A DNA stretch of 64,000 nucleotides. It comes from Burkholderiales bacterium. GTDB lineage: Bacteria; Pseudomonadota; Gammaproteobacteria; Burkholderiales; JAEUOS01. The translations under genes were made by a program, and so were the position numbers. The stretch spans positions 62,001 to 126,000 of the forward strand of contig JAEUOR010000037.1 of the NCBI GenBank assembly GCA_016790635.1, read 5' to 3'. Numbering within the stretch: position 1 is the first letter of the stretch; the number at the start of each line of letters is the position of its first letter. The notes below the pieces were generated by a model. That model made no database searches and was not told the origin of the DNA. It worked only from the letters and a program-made list of their open reading frames with translations. Below, in pieces: positions 26,320-35,840 of this stretch.

Positions 26320-27783
26320 TCAGGGTGAGAACGGGGTGTTCCAGGCGGCCAGCTGCGCCATTTCCGGTACCTGGCGTCCTTGCGGACGCAGCGCCTCCGA
26401 CGCCTCCCGCACGAGAAAGCGACCACGGCCGCGCGCCGCGTCAAGCCGGCCTTCGTGCACGATGACCTCGCCGCGCGAAATCACCGTGACCGGCCAGCCC
26501 GTGAGCTCGCGCCCTTCGTAAGGGGTGTAGCCGGTGTTGTCGTGGATCAGGCCAGGAGTGACGGTGACCCGCCGGTCCGGATCCCAGAGGGCAATATCGG
26601 CATCGGCGCCGGGGGCGATGACGCCTTTGCGCGCTGCCAGGCCATAGGTCTCGGCATGGCGCGTGGCCGTCAGCGCGACGAATTCCTCGAGCGAAATGCG
26701 CCCGGCGCGATAGCCGAATGTGAAGAGCAGCGGCAGGCGCAGCTCCAGCCCCGGCACGCCGTTGGCCATCTCCTTGAAGGTTGTCTTCTCGCCATTGGGC
26801 AGCTTGCCGGAGGCGTCCATGCGGTAGGGGGCGTGGTCGGACGAATACACCCTGAGGCTGCCATCGCGCATGCCCTGCCAGCAGGCCTCCTGCGCGGCGG
26901 CATCGCGCGGCGGCGGACTGCAGCAGAACATCGCCCCCTGGACGCCGGGACGGTCGATGTCCTGGGCGGTGAGAAACAGGTACTGCGGGCAGGTCTCGCC
27001 CATGACCTTGAGCCCGCGGCCCCGGGCCTGACGAATGGCCTCGATGCCCTCGGGGGTCGAGACGTGCACGATCAGGATCGGGCAATCGACCAGTTCGGCC
27101 AGCGCGATCACGCGGTTGATCGCCTCGGCCTCGGCGCCGCGCGTATGGCAGATGGCGTGATAGCGCGGCGCGGTGTTGCCGGCCTTGACCATGCGCCCGG
27201 CCAGCCACGAGATCATGCCGTGGTTCTCGGCGTGCACCATGACCAGCGCACCGGCACGGCGCGCCGCCGCCATGACTTCGAGGATCTGCTCGTCGGCCAG
27301 GCGCATGCGATCGTAGGTCATGAAGATCTTGAACGAGCGGATGCCGCCGGCGATGGCCGCCGGCAGGTCGGTGCTGACGGTCTGCTCATCCGGGTTGGCG
27401 ACGATCAGGTGAAAGCCGTAGTCGATCACCGCCTTGCTGCGCGCGCGTTCGTGGTAGTCGGCCAGCACCGTGGGCAGTGCGTCGCCGCGATGCTGGGCGC
27501 AGAACGGGATCACCGTGGTGGTTCCGCCAAAGGCCGCCGAGACCGTGGCCGAGTAGAAGTCATCCGCGCACGGAACGCCGAACGAAGACAGTTGTTCGAT
27601 GTGGCAGTGGCTGTCGACGCCGCCGGGCAGCACCAGCCGCCCACGCGCATCGATCTCGCGCGTGCCGCCGGCCAGACCGCTGCCCAGTTCGGCGATCCGG
27701 CCGTCGCGGACGCCGATGTCGCACACTCCGGTTGAGGTTGCGCTGACGACGGTGCCGCCGCGAATCACAAGATCGAAGGTCAT
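26320..27783 (-). CDS. hydA: D-hydantoinase / dihydropyrimidinase
   Basis: A 487-residue cyclic amidohydrolase that opens hydantoin or dihydropyrimidine rings to N-carbamoyl amino acids. Metal-site features are LPGGVDSHCHIEQLS (His-x-His near residue 56), IRSFKIFMTY with the carbamylated Lys (about residue 150), MVHAEN, ILIVHVSTPEG and the catalytic Asp in YSSDHAPYRMD (about residue 315). The length is typical. Together with the D-carbamoylase and the racemase, this would convert racemic hydantoins into D-amino acids; pyrimidine breakdown remains an alternative. It is divergent from xdhC across a 95-110 base gap. Confidence 0.9.
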   Translation of the reverse strand: MTFDLVIRGGTVVSATSTGVCDIGVRDGRIAELGSGLAGGTREIDARGRLVLPGGVDSHCHIEQLSSFGVPCADDFYSATVSAAFGGTTTVIPFCAQHRGDALPTVLADYHERARSKAVIDYGFHLIVANPDEQTVSTDLPAAIAGGIRSFKIFMTYDRMRLADEQILEVMAAARRAGALVMVHAENHGMISWLAGRMVKAGNTAPRYHAICHTRGAEAEAINRVIALAELVDCPILIVHVSTPEGIEAIRQARGRGLKVMGETCPQYLFLTAQDIDRPGVQGAMFCCSPPPRDAAAQEACWQGMRDGSLRVYSSDHAPYRMDASGKLPNGEKTTFKEMANGVPGLELRLPLLFTFGYRAGRISLEEFVALTATRHAETYGLAARKGVIAPGADADIALWDPDRRVTVTPGLIHDNTGYTPYEGRELTGWPVTVISRGEVIVHEGRLDAARGRGRFLVREASEALRPQGRQVPEMAQLAAWNTPFSP

Positions 27784-27893
27784 GACCGATTATCACCGCT
27801 TCCTGCGCTTCCACCAGCGGTCGTGGAAGCGTGTTCGCCGCCGGGCCATCGGGGCGTTAGTCGTACAATTCCTTCTCTATGAGCGAGGCCACC

Positions 27894-28883
27894 ATGGATT
27901 CCGTCGATCTCGATGTTCTCAAATCCGTCCTGGCATGGCGCCGCGCCGGCCGCACGGTCAACCTGGTCACCGTGGTCGAAACCTGGGGCAGCGCGCCGCG
28001 CCCGCCAGGCGCCCTCTTGGCGATTCGCGACGACGGTCAGATCGTGGGCAGCGTTTCCGGCGGCTGCGTCGAGGATGACCTGATCGACCGCTGCCGCAAT
28101 TCACCCCTGCTCGATCGCCCGCAGATGGTGGCCTATGGCGTCACCACCGAGCAGGCGGCGCGCTTCGGCCTGCCCTGCGGCGGCGCATTGAAACTGGTGC
28201 AGGAACCGGTCACAGACGTCACCTGGGTTGAAGACATTCTTGCCAGAAGCGACCGGCACGAGCTGGCGCAACGCACCCTGGACCTTGCGACCGGCAAGGT
28301 CACGATCGGCCCCGCCTCGCGTTCCGACAAGACCTCCTTCGACGGCAACCTGCTGAAGGTCACCTACGGCCCCTTGTGGCGCATGCTCATCATCGGCGCC
28401 GGCCAGCTCTCGCGCTACCTGGCAGAGATGGCCATGGCGCTCGACTACCAGGTCATCGTCTGCGACCCACGCGAGGAATACCGTGCCGACTGGAACGTGC
28501 CGGGATCGCAGCTGGTCACGACCATGCCCGACGACACCGTGGTGCAGCTGAATCTGGACGCCCACAGCGCGGTCGTCGCCGTCACCCATGACCCCAAGCT
28601 CGACGACATGGCCCTGATGGAGGCGCTCAAGTCGCCGGCCTTTTACATCGGCGCCCTGGGTTCGCGCGTCAACACCGCCAAGCGCAAGGAACGCCTGCGC
28701 GAATTCGATCTCTCGGAAGACGAGATCAATCGCCTGCACGGCCCCATTGGCCTGCGCATCGGCAGCCGCACTCCCCCCGAGATCGCTGTTTCCATCCTGG
28801 CGGAAGTGACCGCGGTAAAGAACAAGTTCCCGCTCGACAAAGTGTCCGACAAGGCGACCGGCAACTTCGAGGTCACTGCCTAA
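27894..28883 (+). CDS. xdhC: XdhC/CoxI family molybdenum-cofactor insertion protein
   Basis: A 329-residue XdhC-type protein that binds and helps sulfurate molybdenum cofactor before insertion into xanthine dehydrogenase-like hydroxylases. The N-terminal CoxI domain shows VVETWGSAPRPPGALLAI and GSVSGGCVEDDLI; the C-terminal XdhC Rossmann domain starts LIIGAGQLSRYLAEMA and ends with the LRIGSRTPPEIAVSILAEV pattern. I prefer the ATG at 27894 because a GCGAGG site lies five bases upstream. An ATG at 27879 is possible, but a TACAAT hexamer at 27864-27869 would put the transcript start very near it. The stop codon overlaps a REP-like palindrome. Confidence 0.88.
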   Translation: MDSVDLDVLKSVLAWRRAGRTVNLVTVVETWGSAPRPPGALLAIRDDGQIVGSVSGGCVEDDLIDRCRNSPLLDRPQMVAYGVTTEQAARFGLPCGGALKLVQEPVTDVTWVEDILARSDRHELAQRTLDLATGKVTIGPASRSDKTSFDGNLLKVTYGPLWRMLIIGAGQLSRYLAEMAMALDYQVIVCDPREEYRADWNVPGSQLVTTMPDDTVVQLNLDAHSAVVAVTHDPKLDDMALMEALKSPAFYIGALGSRVNTAKRKERLREFDLSEDEINRLHGPIGLRIGSRTPPEIAVSILAEVTAVKNKFPLDKVSDKATGNFEVTA

Positions 28884-28902
28884 ATGGGGTCTGACCCCAT
28901 TT
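28882..28902. repeat. REP-like palindrome, copy 1 of an inverted doublet
   Basis: The 21-base element has eight-base arms aaatgggg and ccccattt around the loop tctga. It begins inside the xdhC TAA stop codon. It is the exact reverse complement of the copy at 28930. Confidence 0.8.
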
Positions 28903-28929
28903 CTTTTGCCGGCCGGCGTTGTCGTCGTT

Positions 28930-28950
28930 AAATGGGGTCAGACCCCATTT
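28930..28950. repeat. REP-like palindrome, copy 2, contains the start codon of the MobA-like gene
   Basis: The same 21-base element in inverted orientation (loop tcaga), 27 bases after copy 1. Its atg at 28932-28934 is the only ATG available to the MobA-like reading frame, which has a TAA stop codon directly before it. Confidence 0.8.
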
Positions 28951-29510
28951 ATCCCATTTATCAGGGTGTGCTGCTCGCGGCCGGGGCATCGCGGCGGTTC
29001 GGCGCGAACAAGCTCCTGCACCCGCTGTCCGGCAAGCCGGTCGCAGTCCATGCGGCAGAGTCGTTGGGCCGTGCGCTGCGCGGCTCGATTGCGGTGATAC
29101 GCCCGGACCCGCTCTTGCGCGACCTGCTCGAAGGTGCCGGACTACGCGTCATCGAATGCGCGCGTGCCGACGAAGGCTTGGGAGTGAGCTTGGCGGCAGG
29201 CATCGCCGCGACGCCGGCGGCGCGCGGCTGGGTCGTCGCGTTGGCCGACATGCCGTGGATTCGCGGCGCCACCCATGCGCGCGTCGCGCAGGCGCTGTTC
29301 GACGGCGCGGAACTGGCCGCCGCCGCCTACCAGGGGCAGCGAGGCCATCCTGTCGGCATCGGCGCACGCTTTCGCGATGATCTGCTCGCACTGACGGGCG
29401 ACGCCGGCGCACGCGAACTGATCGCAAGGCATGCGGACCTGCTGCGCTTAGTCGAGTGCGGCGACCCCGGTGTCCTGCGCGACATCGACACACGCGCCGA
29501 CCTGGCCTGA
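28932..29510 (+). CDS. MobA-like NTP transferase (molybdopterin cytidylyltransferase type, MocA-like)
   Basis: A 192-residue nucleotidyltransferase related to MocA, which attaches CMP to molybdopterin for xanthine dehydrogenase-family enzymes. The nucleotide-binding loop GVLLAAGASRRFGANKLL is at residues 12-29. VVALADMPWIRG (about residue 98) holds the metal-binding Asp, and YQGQRGHPVGIG (about residue 135) matches the family. The first eleven residues (MGSDPIYPIYQ) are encoded largely by a REP-like palindrome, and no ribosome-binding site is evident; a GTG at 28968 is the alternative but would cut into the first strand. Pairing with xdhC supports a molybdenum hydroxylase role. Confidence 0.84.
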   Translation: MGSDPIYPIYQGVLLAAGASRRFGANKLLHPLSGKPVAVHAAESLGRALRGSIAVIRPDPLLRDLLEGAGLRVIECARADEGLGVSLAAGIAATPAARGWVVALADMPWIRGATHARVAQALFDGAELAAAAYQGQRGHPVGIGARFRDDLLALTGDAGARELIARHADLLRLVECGDPGVLRDIDTRADLA

Positions 29511-29515
29511 TCGCC

Positions 29516-31315
29516 ATGCCCTCCCCTGTCCACTACCGCATCATTCCCGCCGACCCCGGCGCGCACCTGTTCGAGGTCACGCTCACGGTCAGCCGGCCCG
29601 CGCCCGCGGGTCAGCGGCTATCGCTGCCGGCATGGATCCCCGGCAGCTACATGATCCGCGAGTTCGCGCGCAACATCGTGCGCATCTCCGCGACCTGCCG
29701 TGGCCGCGCGGTGGCGCTGACCAAGGTCGACAAGCACACCTGGGACGCCGCGCCGTGTGATGGTCCGCTGGCGATCACCTACCAGGTCTATGCCTGGGAC
29801 CTGTCGGTGCGCAGCGCGCACCTGGATGAGACGCACGGCTTTTTCAACGGTACCTCGGTGTTCCTGCGCGTGCATGGCCAGGACGAGGGTCCGCACACGG
29901 TCGAGATCGCGCGCCCGCGTGGACGCACCTACGCCGCATGGCGCGTGGCAAGCGCCCTGCCGCGCTCGCCTGGCACGGGCGCCGGTGCGTTCGGCCTCTA
30001 TCACGCGGGCAGCTATGACGAACTCATTGACCACCCGGTCGAACTGGGCACCTTCACGCACGTTGCTTTCCGCGCCTGCGGTGTGCCGCACGAGGTCGCG
30101 ATAACCGGCCGGCAGGATTGCGACACGCGCCGCCTCGCGGCCGACCTCAAGAAGATCTGCGAAGCGCAGATCCGCTTTTTCCATGGCGCCAAGGCAGGGG
30201 CGCGCGATGTGCCCTTCGACCGCTATGTGTTCCTGGTCATGGCGGTGGGAGACGGCTACGGCGGACTCGAGCACCGCGCCTCGACCGCGCTGATCTGCGC
30301 GCGCGACGCGCTGCCCTATGCCGGCATGAAGGGTCGACCCGAGGCCTACGTCGGCTTTCTCGGCCTGTGCAGCCACGAATACTTCCACAACTGGAACGTC
30401 AAGCGCATCAAGCCCGCCGCGTTCGCACCCTACGACCTGACGCGCGAGAACCACACGCGCCTCCTGTGGGCCTTCGAAGGCTTCACCTCCTACTACGACG
30501 ACCTCTTCCTCAGGCGCGCCGGGCTGATCGACACCAAGACCTACCTGGGCCTCGTCGCCAAGACCGCACAGGGAGTGCTGCGCGGCAGCGGGCGACACAA
30601 GCAGTCGGTCGGTGACGCGAGCTTCGATGCCTGGATCAAGTTCTACCGCCAGGATGAAAACGCGCCGAATGCGCTCGTCAACTACTACACCAAGGGTTCG
30701 CTCGTTGCTCTGGGGCTCGACCTGTTGCTGCGCGTGCGCACGCGCGGCACGCGCTCATTGGACGACGTCATGCGGCGCCTGTGGCGCGAGTACGGCGCCG
30801 GGTTCGAGCGGACGGGAACCGGGGTGCCGGAAGATGGCCTGCGCCGCGCTGTGCTGGCCACGGCGCCGGGCGCGCGTCGTGCCCTGTCGGCCTACATCGA
30901 CGCGGCGGTGGACGGCACGGCCGACCTGCCACTGGCCGCACTGCTGCGCCAGGTGGGCGTCTTGCTCAAGGTCGAAAGCGGCACCCATCCGGCCCTGGGT
31001 GCTCGGGTAGCCGCCGCGCCCGGCGGAATCAAGCTCACGCATGTGCTCGACGGCGGTGGTGCGCAGGCGGCCGGGCTGTCGGCGGGCGACGTGATCATTG
31101 CCCTTGACGGCCTGCGTGCCTCCACCGACGCGCTGGAGGCCATGCTGGCGCGCAAGCGCGTCGGCGCGACGGTCGCCGTGCACGCATTCCGACGCGACGA
31201 GCTGATCGAGCGCGATGTCGTCCTCTGCGCCGCCGAACTCAAAGTTAGCGCCACCCGCATGTCCCACGCGTCGACACCCGCCGATCGCCTTGCGCGCAGC
31301 TGGCTGGGCGAGTGA
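29516..31315 (+). CDS. M61 family aminopeptidase with PDZ domain
   Basis: A 599-residue zinc metallopeptidase of family M61 (glycyl aminopeptidase type). The N-terminal beta domain contains LPAWIPGSYMIREFARNIV. The zinc motif is HEYFHNWNVKRI (about residue 287), with the downstream Glu in LLWAFEGFTSYYDDLFLRR (about residue 320). A PDZ domain is suggested at residues 500-575 (GGGAQAAGLSAGDVIIALDG). No signal peptide is seen, so a cytoplasmic place is likely. The start at 29516 matches family N-termini (MPSPVHYRI). It begins five bases after the MobA-like gene. Confidence 0.92.
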   Translation: MPSPVHYRIIPADPGAHLFEVTLTVSRPAPAGQRLSLPAWIPGSYMIREFARNIVRISATCRGRAVALTKVDKHTWDAAPCDGPLAITYQVYAWDLSVRSAHLDETHGFFNGTSVFLRVHGQDEGPHTVEIARPRGRTYAAWRVASALPRSPGTGAGAFGLYHAGSYDELIDHPVELGTFTHVAFRACGVPHEVAITGRQDCDTRRLAADLKKICEAQIRFFHGAKAGARDVPFDRYVFLVMAVGDGYGGLEHRASTALICARDALPYAGMKGRPEAYVGFLGLCSHEYFHNWNVKRIKPAAFAPYDLTRENHTRLLWAFEGFTSYYDDLFLRRAGLIDTKTYLGLVAKTAQGVLRGSGRHKQSVGDASFDAWIKFYRQDENAPNALVNYYTKGSLVALGLDLLLRVRTRGTRSLDDVMRRLWREYGAGFERTGTGVPEDGLRRAVLATAPGARRALSAYIDAAVDGTADLPLAALLRQVGVLLKVESGTHPALGARVAAAPGGIKLTHVLDGGGAQAAGLSAGDVIIALDGLRASTDALEAMLARKRVGATVAVHAFRRDELIERDVVLCAAELKVSATRMSHASTPADRLARSWLGE

Positions 31316-31345
31316 GTGTCCACGCCCCATTGAAAGGAGAGAACC

Positions 31346-32335
31346 ATGCATGAAGGCATCCACCTGCGAATACTGCGCGCGGCAGGCATTGCGCTCGCAT
31401 TGGCATTTCCGGCGCTATCGGCAATGGCGCAAGCGGACTACCCCAACAAGCCCGTCCGCGTGGTCGTCACCTTCCCGCCCGGGGGCAGTTCCGATGCGGT
31501 CATGCGCCTCCTGCTGCCCCGGCTGGCGGAGAAGCTCGGCCAGCAGTTCGTCGTCGACAACCGCCCCGGGGCGGGAGGCAACATCGGCCTGACGGCCGTG
31601 GCCAAGGCGCCGCCCGACGGGTACACGCTGGGTCTTGGCGCGGCAGGCGCACTATCGGCCAACGCGAGCCTTTACGCGAACATGCCATTCGATCCGGTCA
31701 AGGACTTTCGCCCGGTCGGCCTCATCGCAGCAGCGCCCTTCGTCATCGTCGCCAACCCGGCACTTGCCGCACGCTCACCACGCGAACTGGTCGCCCTGGC
31801 ACGCGCTCAGCCGGGTCGGCTGGCGATGGCGCACGGCGGCAACGGCACCGCCATGCACCTGACGTCCCAGTTGCTGGCGCAAATGGCCGGGCTGCGCTTC
31901 AACGAGATCGCCTATCGCGGTTCCGGCCCGGCAGCGCTGGACGTGATGGGCGGGCAGGCCATGCTGGGCGTGGTCGACCTGCCGGCTTCCCTCCCGCACA
32001 TCCGCGCCGGCAAGCTTGTCGCCATCGCAGTCACAGGCTCCCGGCGCCTGCCGCAATTGCCCGAGGTACCCACCGTCGCGGAAGGCGACCTTGCCGGCTA
32101 CGATTCGACCGGCTGGTTCGGCATCGTCGCTCCGGCCGGCACACCGATGCAGGTGGTGACGCGGCTCAACGCCGAATTCAACGCTGCCTTGAACGACGAG
32201 ACGATCCGCACGACCATGCGCAATCTTGGGGTGGAGCCCGCGCCATCCTCCCCCGAAGCATTCGAGGCCTTCATCCGCTCCGAGACGCAAAAGTGGAGCC
32301 AGGTGATCAAGAACGCCGGCATCAAGCTCGAGTAG
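31346..32335 (+). CDS. Bug family periplasmic receptor (tripartite tricarboxylate transporter type)
   Basis: A 329-residue periplasmic solute receptor. After a signal peptide (AGIALALAFPALSAMAQA) comes the family pattern YPNKPVRVVVTFPPGGSSDAV, the stretch VVDNRPGAGGNIGLTAVAK and the ligand-loop region with APPDGYTLGL. The C-terminal half shows AEGDLAGYDSTGWFGIVAPAGTP. No TctA/TctB membrane partner is adjacent, as is usual for the expanded Bug family. An AAAGGAGAG site precedes the ATG. The neighbouring FAD monooxygenase four bases downstream suggests an aromatic or organic-acid ligand; this is a guess from context. Confidence 0.92.
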   Translation: MHEGIHLRILRAAGIALALAFPALSAMAQADYPNKPVRVVVTFPPGGSSDAVMRLLLPRLAEKLGQQFVVDNRPGAGGNIGLTAVAKAPPDGYTLGLGAAGALSANASLYANMPFDPVKDFRPVGLIAAAPFVIVANPALAARSPRELVALARAQPGRLAMAHGGNGTAMHLTSQLLAQMAGLRFNEIAYRGSGPAALDVMGGQAMLGVVDLPASLPHIRAGKLVAIAVTGSRRLPQLPEVPTVAEGDLAGYDSTGWFGIVAPAGTPMQVVTRLNAEFNAALNDETIRTTMRNLGVEPAPSSPEAFEAFIRSETQKWSQVIKNAGIKLE

Positions 32336-32339
32336 CGGC

Positions 32340-33983
32340 ATGACAGGATCTGACACCGAAGTCCTGATCGTCGGCGCCGGACCGGTCGGATTGACGCTGG
32401 CGATGTGCCTGGCCGCGCGCGGACGCGCGGTCGCCGTCGTCGAGACGCGTCGACACGGCGAGGCGCCGAGCGTGAAATGCAATCACATCTCCGCGCGCAG
32501 CATGGAGTTGTTTCGCCGCCTGGGCGTCTCCGCCAGGCTGCGCGGCGCCGGGCTGCCGGAGGACTTCGCCAACGACGCGGTATTCCGCACCAGCATGATC
32601 GCGCCCGAGTTCGCGCGCATCCCCATCCCTTGCCGGCGCGATCGCTATACCGATACCTCGGGACCGGACGGCTGGTGGCCGACGTCCGAGCCGCCGCATC
32701 GCATCAACCAGATTTACTTCGAACCCATCCTCTTCGAGCACGCGGCTTCCCAGCCCGGCGTGAGGATTTTCAATCGCACCCGCGTGACCGGCTTCACACA
32801 GGACGACGAGGGCGTCAACGCAGAACTGCTCGACCTGGAAACCGGCACGGCCCGCAGCATGCGCGCGCGCTATCTGGTCGGCTGCGATGGCGGCGGGTCA
32901 ACCGTGCGCAACGCGCTGGGCATCCGCCTGGAAGGCACCGCGGTCGTCCAGCGCGTGCAATCGACTTGCCTGCGCGCTCCCGGACTACTGCAACGCATCC
33001 CCGACCGGCCCTCGTGGAATACCTATGTGATCAACCCACGCCGCTGCGGCACGGTATTCGCGATCGACGGACGCGACACCTGGTTGATCCACAACCACCT
33101 GAATCCGCATGAGCCGGACTTCGATTCGGTCGACCGCGACGAGTCCCTACGCCACATCCTGGGCGTCGGTCCTGAATTCCCCTATGAAATCGTCAGCAAG
33201 GAAGACTGGGTCGGGCGCCGGCTGGTGGCGCCGCGCCTGCGCGACAAGCGGGTCTTCATTGCCGGCGACGCGGCCCATGTCTGGGTTCCCTATGCGGGCT
33301 ACGGCATGAACGCCGGCATCGCCGATGCCGCGCACCTGGCCTGGCTGTTGGCGGCGCGCATGGAAGGTTGGGCGACCGAATCTGCACTCGACGCTTACGA
33401 AGCCGAGCGCCAGCCGATCACCGAGCAGGTGTCGCGCTTCGCCATGGACCACGCGCAACACATGATCCGCGCACGCGGCGCGGTGCCGCCCGACATCGAG
33501 GCGCCCGGCCCGGCCGGCGATGCATTGCGCGCGCGCGTCGGTCGCGAAGCGGTCGAGCTCAATATGCAGCAGTTTTGTTGCGCGGGCCTCAACTTCGGTT
33601 ACTACTATGCCGACTCGCCGCTCATCGTCGCCGACGGTGAAGCACCGCCCGCGTACAGCATGGGGGATTTCACGCCGTCGACCGCCCCCGGATGTCGCGC
33701 GCCGCATTTCTGGCTTGCCGACGGGCGCTCCCTGTACGACGCCTTCGGGCCCGGCTATACCTTGCTGCGGCTCGACGCTGCCTGCGACGTCGCCCCCCTG
33801 CTGGGTGCCGCGCGTGACGGGCGCATGCCCTTGCACCTGCTCGATCCAGTGCCGCGCGACGCGCTACCGGAGGCCTACCGACACCGGCTGGTCATGTGCC
33901 GTGCTGACCAGCATGTCGTGTGGCGCGGCGACCAGTTGCCCGCGTCGCCGGCGGCGTTGATCGACCGCCTGCGCGGCTCCTAG
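32340..33983 (+). CDS. FAD-dependent aromatic monooxygenase (PheA/TfdB family)
   Basis: A 547-residue class A flavoprotein hydroxylase. The FAD dinucleotide motif is [20 protein letters not shown] (residues 9-28), the DG motif is [19 protein letters not shown] (about residue 180), and the GD motif is [19 protein letters not shown] (about residue 305). A C-terminal thioredoxin-like region carries [14 protein letters not shown]. These enzymes hydroxylate phenols or hydroxyphenyl acids using NAD(P)H and O2; the exact ring is unknown. It starts four bases after the Bug receptor gene and overlaps the convergent trpC stop by four bases. Confidence 0.9.
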   Translation: MTGSDTEVLIVGAGPVGLTLAMCLAARGRAVAVVETRRHGEAPSVKCNHISARSMELFRRLGVSARLRGAGLPEDFANDAVFRTSMIAPEFARIPIPCRRDRYTDTSGPDGWWPTSEPPHRINQIYFEPILFEHAASQPGVRIFNRTRVTGFTQDDEGVNAELLDLETGTARSMRARYLVGCDGGGSTVRNALGIRLEGTAVVQRVQSTCLRAPGLLQRIPDRPSWNTYVINPRRCGTVFAIDGRDTWLIHNHLNPHEPDFDSVDRDESLRHILGVGPEFPYEIVSKEDWVGRRLVAPRLRDKRVFIAGDAAHVWVPYAGYGMNAGIADAAHLAWLLAARMEGWATESALDAYEAERQPITEQVSRFAMDHAQHMIRARGAVPPDIEAPGPAGDALRARVGREAVELNMQQFCCAGLNFGYYYADSPLIVADGEAPPAYSMGDFTPSTAPGCRAPHFWLADGRSLYDAFGPGYTLLRLDAACDVAPLLGAARDGRMPLHLLDPVPRDALPEAYRHRLVMCRADQHVVWRGDQLPASPAALIDRLRGS

Positions 33984-34768
33984 CTGAACATCTCCGCCAG
34001 CGCCGCTCCCGGACTGGGAGCGCGCATGAAGGCCTCGCCGATCAGGAACGCGTTGACGCCGCTTGCGCGCATGCGCGCCACGTCCTCGCGTGCCAGGATG
34101 CCCGACTCGGTGACGACGAGCCGGTCGGCCGGGACGCGCGGCAACAGGTCCAGGGTGTTTGCAAGACTGGTCTCGAAAGTACGCAGGTTGCGATTGTTGA
34201 TGCCAAGGAGCGGCGTCTTGAGGGTAAGCGCCACCTCCAGTTCGGCCGCGTCGTGGACCTCGACCAGTACCGCCATTCCCAACTCGATCGCCAGTGCTTC
34301 CAGGGCCGCCAGGCGCGCCGGGGCCAGCGCGGCGACGATCAGGAGGATGCAGTCCGCGCCGGCGGCGCGCGCCTCGAGCACCTGATATTCGTCGACCATG
34401 AAGTCCTTGCGCAGGCACGGCAGGCCGCTCGCAGCGCGCGCTTCGCCCAGGTATTCGAGCGCGCCCTGGAAATACTTAACGTCGGTCAGCACCGACAGGC
34501 AGGCCGCGCCGTGCGCGGCATAGTCACGCGCGATCGCCGCCGGGTCGAAGGGATCGCGCAGCACGCCCTTGGAAGGGCTGGCTTTCTTGACTTCGGCGAT
34601 CACCGCCGCGCCCCCGGCGGCGACGCGCGCACGCAGGGACCCGGCGAAATCCCGCGCCGGCCCGCTGGCACCGATCGTATCGCGCAGTGCCTTTTCGCTG
34701 ATGCGCGCACGCGCGGTGCGGACTTCTTCCACCTTGGTGGCGAGGATGCGCGCGAGGATGTCGGACAT
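33980..34768 (-). CDS. trpC: Indole-3-glycerol phosphate synthase
   Basis: A 262-residue TrpC, which closes the indole ring from carboxyphenylaminodeoxyribulose phosphate in tryptophan synthesis. It is a stand-alone enzyme, not fused to TrpF. Motifs include [16 protein letters not shown] at the start, [20 protein letters not shown] (about residue 56, catalytic Lys), [38 protein letters not shown] and [16 protein letters not shown]. It closes the trpE-G-D-C unit. Confidence 0.96.
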   Translation of the reverse strand: MSDILARILATKVEEVRTARARISEKALRDTIGASGPARDFAGSLRARVAAGGAAVIAEVKKASPSKGVLRDPFDPAAIARDYAAHGAACLSVLTDVKYFQGALEYLGEARAASGLPCLRKDFMVDEYQVLEARAAGADCILLIVAALAPARLAALEALAIELGMAVLVEVHDAAELEVALTLKTPLLGINNRNLRTFETSLANTLDLLPRVPADRLVVTESGILAREDVARMRASGVNAFLIGEAFMRAPSPGAALAEMFS

Positions 34769-34780
34769 GGTCCCGGTCCC

Positions 34781-35815
34781 TTACGCCGTGAACCGGCGCG
34801 TGAAGGCAACGAAGTCGTCGAGCTTGGCGCGCGCCGCGCCGCTCTCGATGGCAGCGCGCGCCTTCCGGAGGCCTTCGGGAATGTCCTTGGCGACGTTGGC
34901 GGCGTAAAGTGCCGCGCCCGCGTTCATGATGACGATCTCGCGCGGCGTGCCCTCGCGGTTTTCCAGCGCCTCCAGCAGCATGGCCTTGGACTCGGCGGCG
35001 TCCTTGACCTTGAGGCCGCGGTTGGACACCATCGACAGTCCGAAATCCTCGGGGTGGATTTCGTATTCGGTGACCTCGCCATCCTTGAGTTCACCGACCA
35101 TGGTCGCCGCACCCAGCGACACCTCGTCGATGCCGTCCTTCCCGTATACCACCAGCGCATGGGTCGCGCCCAGCCGCTGCAGGACGCGCGCCTGGATACC
35201 GACCAAGTCCGGGTGAAAGACACCCATCAGGATGTTGGGGGCGCCGGCCGGGTTGGTCAGCGGGCCCAGGATGTTGAAGATGGTGCGCACACCCATCTCG
35301 CGCCGGATCGGCGCCACGTTCTTCATCGCCGGGTGGTGATTCGGGGCGAACATGAAGCCGATGCCGGTCGCATCGATGCTCTCGGCGATCTGCTGGGGGT
35401 TGAGCATGATGTTGGCACCCAGCGCTTCGAGCACGTCGGCGGCGCCGGACTTGGAGGAGACGCCGCGGTTGCCGTGCTTGGCGATACGCGCGCCGGCAGC
35501 GGCAGCGACGAACATCGACGCGGTGGAAATGTTGAAGGTGTGCGATCCATCGCCGCCGGTGCCGACGATGTCGACGAAATTGGTGCCGTCGGACACATGC
35601 ACCTTGTTGGCGAACTCGCGCATGACCTGGGCGGCGGCGGTGACCTCGCCGATGGTCTCCTTCTTGACGCGCATGCCGGTCAGGATGGCAGCGCCCATGA
35701 CGGGCGATACCTCGCCCTTCATGATCATGCGCATGAGCGAGAGCATCTCGTCGTGGAAGATCTCGCGGTGTTCGATGGTGCGTTGCAGGGCTTCCTGCGG
35801 GGTGATCGGGGGCAT
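34781..35815 (-). CDS. trpD: Anthranilate phosphoribosyltransferase
   Basis: A 344-residue TrpD, joining anthranilate and PRPP. The PRPP-binding loop [18 protein letters not shown] is near residue 78, followed by [21 protein letters not shown] and the [20 protein letters not shown] segment that binds anthranilate. A GGGAG site lies before the ATG at 35815; the frame remains open upstream into trpG territory but without family similarity. It lies twelve bases before trpC and 25 after trpG. Confidence 0.96.
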   Translation of the reverse strand: MPPITPQEALQRTIEHREIFHDEMLSLMRMIMKGEVSPVMGAAILTGMRVKKETIGEVTAAAQVMREFANKVHVSDGTNFVDIVGTGGDGSHTFNISTASMFVAAAAGARIAKHGNRGVSSKSGAADVLEALGANIMLNPQQIAESIDATGIGFMFAPNHHPAMKNVAPIRREMGVRTIFNILGPLTNPAGAPNILMGVFHPDLVGIQARVLQRLGATHALVVYGKDGIDEVSLGAATMVGELKDGEVTEYEIHPEDFGLSMVSNRGLKVKDAAESKAMLLEALENREGTPREIVIMNAGAALYAANVAKDIPEGLRKARAAIESGAARAKLDDFVAFTRRFTA

Positions 35816-35840
35816 GCTCTTCTCCCTGGAATATCGATGG

